Assembly: GCA_022791735.1 (NCBI GenBank)
Contig: JAAVZQ010000061.1
Span: forward strand, 1-38,639
Length of the DNA: 38,639 nucleotides
Source: Clostridia bacterium
GTDB lineage: Bacteria; Bacillota; Clostridia; TANB77; CAG-508
Direction of reading: 5' to 3'
This document shows positions 34,862-38,639 of this stretch, piece by piece. Made by a program: the position numbers and the translations under genes. Numbering within the stretch: the stretch's first letter is position 1; each line of letters starts with the position of its first letter. The notes under the pieces are model-generated. The model was not told the DNA's origin. It did no database searches and saw nothing but the letters and a program-made list of their open reading frames with translations.

Positions 34862-35725
34862 GTGGTGATAGATATGGGATTTATAATTGAAATTATAAAA
34901 TTTATAATTTTTTCTTTGATAATAGTAATTGTATCAAAACAAATTTTAGTAAAACTTTTAAGAAAACTTGCAGAAATTTTAGATTTAACTCCGAAAGCAG
35001 TTGGAAATGTAGCAGGCTTTGCAACATCAATGCCAGAGCTACTAACGGTATTTTTTTCAGCGACGCAAGGATTATATGACACAAGTATATACAATATAAT
35101 TAGTTCTAATGTAATAAATTTTATCCAATATATATGGTCAATAGTAATAAATAAAAATGGTAAAGTGCTTCAAAACAGAGCGCTTAAGACAGAACTTGTA
35201 ATGGTTATTGTAACAATCATAATTCCAGTTTTAATGGTAATTTTTAATATAGAAGCAAGCATTGGGATAGTGCCAATTTTTATTTTGTTATTTATATTGT
35301 TATATTACATAAAAGGCAATGTATATAAGATTTATAAAATTCATGAACTAAGTGATGAAGAAAATGCAAAAATTCAAGAAGAGAAAAAATGGCTTAAAAA
35401 TAAACAAAAAGTTGCACTTATAACCTTTTTAAAGCTAATTGGAGTAGGAGTTGCCTTATTTATTATAGGAAGCATGCTTGGAAATACTTTGGAGGCATTA
35501 AGTAATAGATTTAATATACCAGAAGCGGTAATAGGTATAATTTTAGGATTTGTAACAAGCATACCAGAACTTATAACTTTCATAGAAGCACAGAAACACC
35601 ATAGTAAAAATACAGATGATGTGCAAGGAGTTGTAGAAGCAACAAGCAACCTATTTACATCAAATATGCTTAACTTATTTGTAATCGAAAGTATAGGTAT
35701 TATTGTGTATTTTATAGTAAGCTAA
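34862..35725 (+). CDS. Ca2+/cation exchanger-like membrane protein
   Basis: A 287-residue polytopic protein related to the sodium/calcium exchanger superfamily (CaCA). Two homologous alpha-repeats are visible: GFATSMPELLTVFFSATQ with SSNVIN about residues 55-90, and GFVTSIPELITFIEAQ with TSNLFTSNMLNL in the C-terminal half. The Pro-Glu in each repeat corresponds to the ion-binding Glu of the family. About eight to nine hydrophobic segments surround a charged cytoplasmic loop (DEENAKIQEEKKWLKNKQK). The transported ion is not predictable. GTG 34862 follows GGAAAG; ATG 34874 is possible. ACG GTA and GCG GTA are out-of-frame CGG. Confidence 0.82.
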   Translation: MVIDMGFIIEIIKFIIFSLIIVIVSKQILVKLLRKLAEILDLTPKAVGNVAGFATSMPELLTVFFSATQGLYDTSIYNIISSNVINFIQYIWSIVINKNGKVLQNRALKTELVMVIVTIIIPVLMVIFNIEASIGIVPIFILLFILLYYIKGNVYKIYKIHELSDEENAKIQEEKKWLKNKQKVALITFLKLIGVGVALFIIGSMLGNTLEALSNRFNIPEAVIGIILGFVTSIPELITFIEAQKHHSKNTDDVQGVVEATSNLFTSNMLNLFVIESIGIIVYFIVS

Positions 35726-35733
35726 GATGTCAC

Positions 35734-35763
35734 TTGACAACTTAACATAAAATAATATATAAT
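35734..35763 (+). promoter_or_regulatory. consensus promoter of the 35855 cassette gene
   Basis: TTGACA (35734-35739), 18-base spacer, TATAAT (35758-35763). Confidence 0.78.
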
Positions 35764-35854
35764 AATTAGGTACCTATAAACAATTTGAAGTAAGGGCCTA
35801 GTCAACCCGCAAAAATTCGTAAAATGTATTTTTATGAAACGGAGGAAAAAACAA

Positions 35855-36223
35855 ATGGCAGAAGAAAAGAAAGTCCAAGAAGGAGAGACTCAGGGGACTG
35901 GAAGTACTGTGGAGCGGAGCACGAACAAAATCTCGGAATTGCTTGCGCAAATCATGCAGCTCATTGAAAAGTGCGAGCCTAATAAGGAGGAAGTTGATGA
36001 GTTCATCAAGAGTGCTACCGAAAATGATGCGCATAGAATAATGCGGCTGCGAATCTTATTAGACATGATGCTCGAAGCTGTGGTGCAAGCAAAGATTGAG
36101 ACTTCTATCAATAACGCTAAAGCGAGTGGGATGTCTCCTATGGATATGATGACGCAGCTACAGCATGAACTGGGCGAGGTTGGAATTGAGATGGACGGAG
36201 TGATCGGTGTGATGGGATTTTAA
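35855..36223 (+). CDS. small helical protein of unknown function, GC-rich cassette gene
   Basis: 122 residues, no family recognised. The N-terminus is polar, then residues about 25-60 and 60-90 form amphipathic helices (ISELLAQIMQLIEKCE, MRLRILLDMMLEAVVQAKIE), and the end is Met- and Gly-rich (GMSPMDMMTQLQHELGEVGI). Codon use is GC-rich (GAG, CTG, GCG). CGG at 35915-35917 and 36044-36046 must be Arg; the +1 rule would end the frame early. ATG 35855 with GGAGG ten bases upstream is preferred over ATG 35834. One-gene unit with promoter and terminator. Neither membrane segment nor signal peptide is present. Confidence 0.6.
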   Translation: MAEEKKVQEGETQGTGSTVERSTNKISELLAQIMQLIEKCEPNKEEVDEFIKSATENDAHRIMRLRILLDMMLEAVVQAKIETSINNAKASGMSPMDMMTQLQHELGEVGIEMDGVIGVMGF

Positions 36224-36316
36224 AAGCTAACAACCACAACGCACCATAGAGCTTCGTTTAAAGCTAAATGTAGTTTCTTTCAAAAAAGACTAAAATCTGG
36301 GAGTTTTCCTAGATTA

Positions 36317-36362
36317 CAAAGATAAGAACTCAAGTCTATTATGGCTTGGGTTCTTATCTTTA
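36317..36362 (+). terminator. intrinsic terminator after the 35855 gene
   Basis: AAAGATAAGAACTCAAG / CTTGGGTTCTTATCTTT stem. Confidence 0.75.
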
Positions 36363-36452
36363 GACTTAAAGTATATAACTTCAAATTTATTTGATTTTTT
36401 CATTAAAATGTAGTAAAATATATAAGTTAAATAAAAAATAAAGGAGAAGCAA

Positions 36453-37298
36453 ATGTTAGATATATTGCTAGATACGGTTATAGATAGCTTAAAATTGATA
36501 CCATTCTTATTTATAACATATTTAATAATGGAATATCTTGAACATAAACTTAGTGATAAGTCAAAGGAAAAGATAAAGAAATCAGGTAAAATCCGGACCT
36601 TTAATTCGGAGGTCTACTTGGTGTATTTCCACAATGTGGATTTTCAGTTGCTGCGACAAACTTTTATGCAGCAAGAGTAATTACGCTTGGAACATTGATT
36701 TCTGTATATCTTTCAACATCTGATGAGATGCTTCCAATACTTATATCAGAAGCCGCACCAATAGGTGAGATACTTGGAATACTTGCAGTAAAATTTGTGC
36801 TAGGTATGATATATGGTTTTATAATAGATTTTGTAATAAGACTAAAAAACAAAAACAGAGCAGAAGAGGAAAGAATAATAGATTTATGCGAAAAAGAACA
36901 TTGCCACTGTGAAAAAAGCTTGATAAAATCGGCTATAAAGCACACTGTAAGCATATTGATATATATATTTATACTTACTCTAATTGTAAATATAATAGTT
37001 CATCTAATTGGAGAGGAAACTTTAAGTAATTTCATGTCTAGCTCAAAAATACTAGGACCTATCATTACCGCACTAATTGGGCTAATACCAAACTGTGCAT
37101 CATCAGTAATAATTACGGAGCTATATTTAGGAAATCTCATAAGTTTCGGTTCATTAATAGGAGGCTTGCTTGCAAATGCAGGTAGCCGGATTACTTGTGC
37201 TATTTAGAATGAATAAAAATGTGAAGGAGAATATAGGTATTATACTTTTACTTTATGTACTTGGAGCAGTTACAGGAATTATAATAAATCTAATTTAA
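36453..37298 (+). CDS. putative heavy-metal/arsenic efflux permease (ArsP_2-like), read through three +1 shifts
   Basis: A 280-residue multi-pass protein of the putative heavy-metal exporter family often annotated 'arsenic efflux protein'. LLDTVIDSLKLIPFLFITYL and MEYLEHKL are the conserved start. CGG 36594-36596 and 36607-36609, 13 bases apart, shifted give KSGKIGPLIGGLLGVFPQCG and FSVAATNFYAARVITLGTLI, the family core. Then SVYLSTSDEMLPILISEA follows; LIPNCASSVIITELYLG is the second half-repeat. The third, 37187-37189, gives NAGSGLLVLFRMNKN. A His/Cys-rich loop (EKEHCHCEKS) may bind metal. Frame zero gives a 75-residue fragment. ATG 36453 follows AAAGGAG. Substrate uncertain. Confidence 0.85.
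36594..36596 (+). other. CGG +1 shift site 1 in the permease gene
   Basis: ATC-CGG-A, giving Lys-Ile-Gly-Pro. Confidence 0.86.
36607..36609 (+). other. CGG +1 shift site 2 in the permease gene
   Basis: ATT-CGG-A in the shifted frame, four codons after site 1. Confidence 0.86.
37187..37189 (+). other. CGG +1 shift site 3 in the permease gene
   Basis: AGC-CGG-A, giving Gly-Ser-Gly-Leu-Leu. Confidence 0.85.
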
Positions 37299-37317
37299 TA
37301 GAAAAGGAAGAATAATT

Positions 37318-37815
37318 ATGAAATTAAACATAGTAATGTGTGAGCCAGAAATACCACAAAATACAGGAAACATTGCAAGAACATGTGCAGCGACAGGCTC
37401 AAAGTTACATCTAATATATCCACTCGGGTTTAGTATATCAGATAGATATTTGAAAAGAGCAGGTCTAGACTATTGGGATAAACTAGAAATAGAAGAACAT
37501 AGTTCACTTAATGCATTCATAGAAAAATATAAGCCAGAAGAGAATAATATGTTTTTTGCAACAACAAAAGCTAAACATTGTTATTCAGATGTAGATTATA
37601 GCAAAATGGAAGAGATATTTGTAATGTTTGGAAAAGAAACAAAAGGACTTCCAGAAGACCTTTTACAAAAATATATAGATAATACGATAAGAATACCAAT
37701 GATAGGAGATTTACGCTCACTAAACCTATCAAATTCAGTTGCAATAATTGCATATGAAATACTAAGACAAGGAAATTTTAAAGAATTAAACGAGATAAGT
37801 ACATATTTTGATTAG
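37318..37815 (+). CDS. trmL: tRNA (cytidine/uridine-34-2'-O)-methyltransferase TrmL
   Basis: A 165-residue SPOUT enzyme that 2'-O-methylates the wobble base of Leu tRNAs. LNIVMCEPEIPQNTGNIART is the N-terminal signature, and MFGKETKGLPEDLL, TIRIPMIGDLRSLNLSNSVA and IIAYEILRQ make the knot. ATG 37318 follows AAAGGAAG, 19 bases after the permease stop. CTC GGG carries an out-of-frame CGG. Wobble-base modification affects reading-frame maintenance, so its presence near the recoding pattern is of interest, but the gene is widespread. Confidence 0.93.
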   Translation: MKLNIVMCEPEIPQNTGNIARTCAATGSKLHLIYPLGFSISDRYLKRAGLDYWDKLEIEEHSSLNAFIEKYKPEENNMFFATTKAKHCYSDVDYSKMEEIFVMFGKETKGLPEDLLQKYIDNTIRIPMIGDLRSLNLSNSVAIIAYEILRQGNFKELNEISTYFD

Positions 37816-37824
37816 GTTTTTTGG

Positions 37825-37854
37825 TTGCATTTGATATATGGCTTATGGTATACT
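37825..37854 (+). promoter_or_regulatory. possible promoter of mntA-hepT
   Basis: TTGCAT (37825-37830), 18-base spacer, TATACT (37849-37854), 29 bases before mntA. Confidence 0.5.
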
Positions 37855-37883
37855 TACAATATAAGAGTAAAGGGAGGTATATA

Positions 37884-38192
37884 ATGACTAAAGAGATTTA
37901 TTCAATTGATGATATAAAGCAAATGTTGACAGAAGTATTAAGTGATACAGAAGTAGAAAAAGCGATTTTATTTGGTTCATATGCTAAAAATAAACAAACA
38001 AAATCAAGTGATATAGATATTTTAATAGATAGTAATGGGAAAATTAAAGGATTAAAGTTTTTTGCTATTATAGATGTAATTAAAGAAAAATTTGATAAAG
38101 ATGTTGATGTAATAGAGAAATCTGAAGTTACAAAGAATTCTAAGATAGAAAGAGAAATAGAGAAAACAGGAGTAGTTGTGTATGAAAAGTAA
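37884..38192 (+). CDS. mntA: MntA-type minimal nucleotidyltransferase antitoxin
   Basis: A 102-residue minimal nucleotidyltransferase with the signature ILFGSYAKNKQTKSSDIDIL (GSx10DxD) and a later Asp-containing strand (VDVIEKSE). In characterised pairs MntA inactivates the HEPN toxin HepT by adding AMP to a Tyr near the HEPN motif. ATG 37884 follows GGGAGG; the 3' end overlaps hepT by 11 bases, as usual for this module. Confidence 0.9.
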   Translation: MTKEIYSIDDIKQMLTEVLSDTEVEKAILFGSYAKNKQTKSSDIDILIDSNGKIKGLKFFAIIDVIKEKFDKDVDVIEKSEVTKNSKIEREIEKTGVVVYEK

Positions 38193-38520
38193 AGATAAAT
38201 TAATATTACAAAAAATGTTAAAATACATTAATGAAATTGAGGAGTTTATAAAGAGTTATACAAAAGAGAAATTTAGTAATGATAGAAAAACAATAAACGC
38301 TTGTGTTTTTAACCTAAGTCAGATTGGAGAACTTGTAGGAAAGCTTAGTGATAAAATTATGAATGAAAACAAGCATATAGAATGGAGAGGGCTAAAAGGA
38401 TTAAGAAATAGGATTGTGCATGATTATGAAGGGATAAATTTAGATATGGTTTGGAGGGTTTCTGGATGAAGAATTAGAAGACTTAAAAGAGCAAATTCAC
38501 GAACTGTTGAAATTAGGATA
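38182..38520 (+). CDS. hepT: HepT-type HEPN toxin, 3' end frameshifted at a non-CGG position
   Basis: A HEPN-domain ribonuclease, partner of MntA. The catalytic RxxxxHxY motif is RNRIVHDY (about residues 73-80), preceded by the family helix INACVFNLSQIGELVG. Frame zero ends VWRVSG at 38469, but the +1 frame continues LDEELEDLKEQIHELLKLG, matching the usual HepT C-terminal helix, to about 38520. The extra base lies between 38451 and 38463, where there is no CGG: an A in AGGG or a C/T in TTTCTGG would do. The core toxin residues are unaffected. ATG 38182 overlaps the mntA end. Confidence 0.8.
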
Positions 38521-38552
38521 GGAAATTTTATTTTTCCTATTCTTTTTTTTTG
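38515..38552. terminator. terminator between hepT and the minus-strand gene
   Basis: AGGATAGGAAA / TTTCCTATTCT imperfect stem and a run of T. Confidence 0.65.
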
Positions 38553-38639
38553 CAAGCTTCATTTAATGCCTCATTTGCAAGAATAGTTGCCAAGCTATCT
38601 CCAAGTTGAGTAAAAATAGCAGCAAGAAGCCCAATTTCT
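38537..38639 (-). CDS. C-terminal end of a minus-strand gene (partial)
   Basis: Open from the window edge to TAG at 38539-38537; the last residues read EIGLLAAIFTQLGDSLATIL and then an Ala/Glu/Lys tail. The segment is helical and looks coding, but 34 residues are too few to name a family. Confidence 0.5.
   Translation of the reverse strand, partial: EIGLLAAIFTQLGDSLATILANEALNEACKKKE

Noticed and set aside
21582..36223. Applying the +1 CGG rule to the four GC-rich cassette genes
   Set aside because: Each then terminates early, whereas standard reading gives plausible full proteins, including the conserved Spo0A-like YLR arginine.
444..37189. The frameshifts as sequencing or assembly errors
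   Set aside because: Errors that insert a C before GG would fall in all three codon positions and outside genes. All 24 are in the same codon phase, on both strands, always at a Gly codon, and more than forty out-of-phase CGGs are clean. Raw reads should still be inspected.
444..37189. Widespread pseudogenisation
   Set aside because: Each affected gene has only CGG lesions and otherwise full-length, conserved sequence; many are essential single-copy functions. Decay would add stops and random indels.
444..37189. CGG reassigned to a single amino acid as a normal three-base codon (as in Trp or Gln reassignments)
   Set aside because: A three-base reading leaves the downstream sequence in the wrong frame and usually stops soon. 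The reading frame itself must change by +1.
444..37189. Classical -1 frameshifting (X XXY YYZ heptamers) or prfB-like +1 at a stop codon
   Set aside because: No heptamer is shared, the shift is +1, and a stop rarely occupies the A site at the shift.
1..38639. tRNA gene, especially an expanded-anticodon Gly tRNA that would explain CGG decoding
   Set aside because: I looked for the TTCGA T-loop motif and cloverleaf arms in the intergenic regions and found none in this window; such a gene would have to lie elsewhere.

Overview
The window is AT-rich DNA with Bacillota (Firmicutes) gene order: ylxM-ffh-rpsP-KH-rimM-trmD-rplS, tsaE-tsaB-rimI, LexA, a sortase, an OmpR-type two-component pair, consensus sigma-A promoters and AGGAGG-type ribosome sites. 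An uncultured Clostridia-like lineage fits best, but no rRNA is present to fix the taxon. I see no tRNA, rRNA, CRISPR array, phage or transposase gene.

The main observation is translational. Seventeen native genes, many normally essential, are each split by one to three +1 frameshifts, 24 sites in all. Every site is an in-frame CGG codon, and at every site skipping the C restores the family protein with glycine (GGN) at the break. Examples are the Ffh and TsaE P-loops, the TrmD knot, the DXS thiamine-diphosphate motif, the histidine-kinase G box and the sortase catalytic arginine. In the native genes I found no in-frame CGG that has to be read as arginine, while more than forty CGG trinucleotides in the other two frames cause no shift. 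Sequencing error or gene decay would not know the reading frame. The simplest reading is that CGG has no ordinary sense meaning here and that CGGN is read as a four-base glycine signal (or the C is skipped), routinely and without a fixed slippery context.

Four small, GC-richer, single-gene cassettes (21582-21899 minus, 25240-25710, 29085-29825, 35855-36223) behave oppositely. Each has its own consensus promoter and a terminator, and together they carry eight in-frame CGG codons that must be arginine; applying the +1 rule would truncate all four. They look like acquisitions from standard-code organisms.

Layout. 1-2925: dgt, a small membrane protein, glmU. 2926-8111: repeat, dut, repeat, short alaS, repeat, HIT protein, sortase, TSCPD protein, HipA/CtkA-like kinase. 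8112-11062: lexA and dxs. 11091-15531: minus-strand tsaE, tsaB, rimI and a Lon-like protease, with repeats. 15780-21317: nagZ-like gene, then the SRP/ribosome-maturation operon. 21318-25710: repeats, two cassettes, two-component system. 25877-31468: uvrA, a 31-residue Asn-rich ORF, a cassette, a small membrane protein, an L,D-transpeptidase. 31567-36223: valS, GIY-YIG protein, a 305-bp nested inverted-repeat element, a cation exchanger-like protein, a cassette. 36453-38639: heavy-metal permease with three shift sites, trmL, an MntA/HepT toxin-antitoxin pair, and the end of a minus-strand gene.

Dispersed intergenic elements with GC-richer cores and pairing arms punctuate the window. In one family the arms differ between copies yet still pair.
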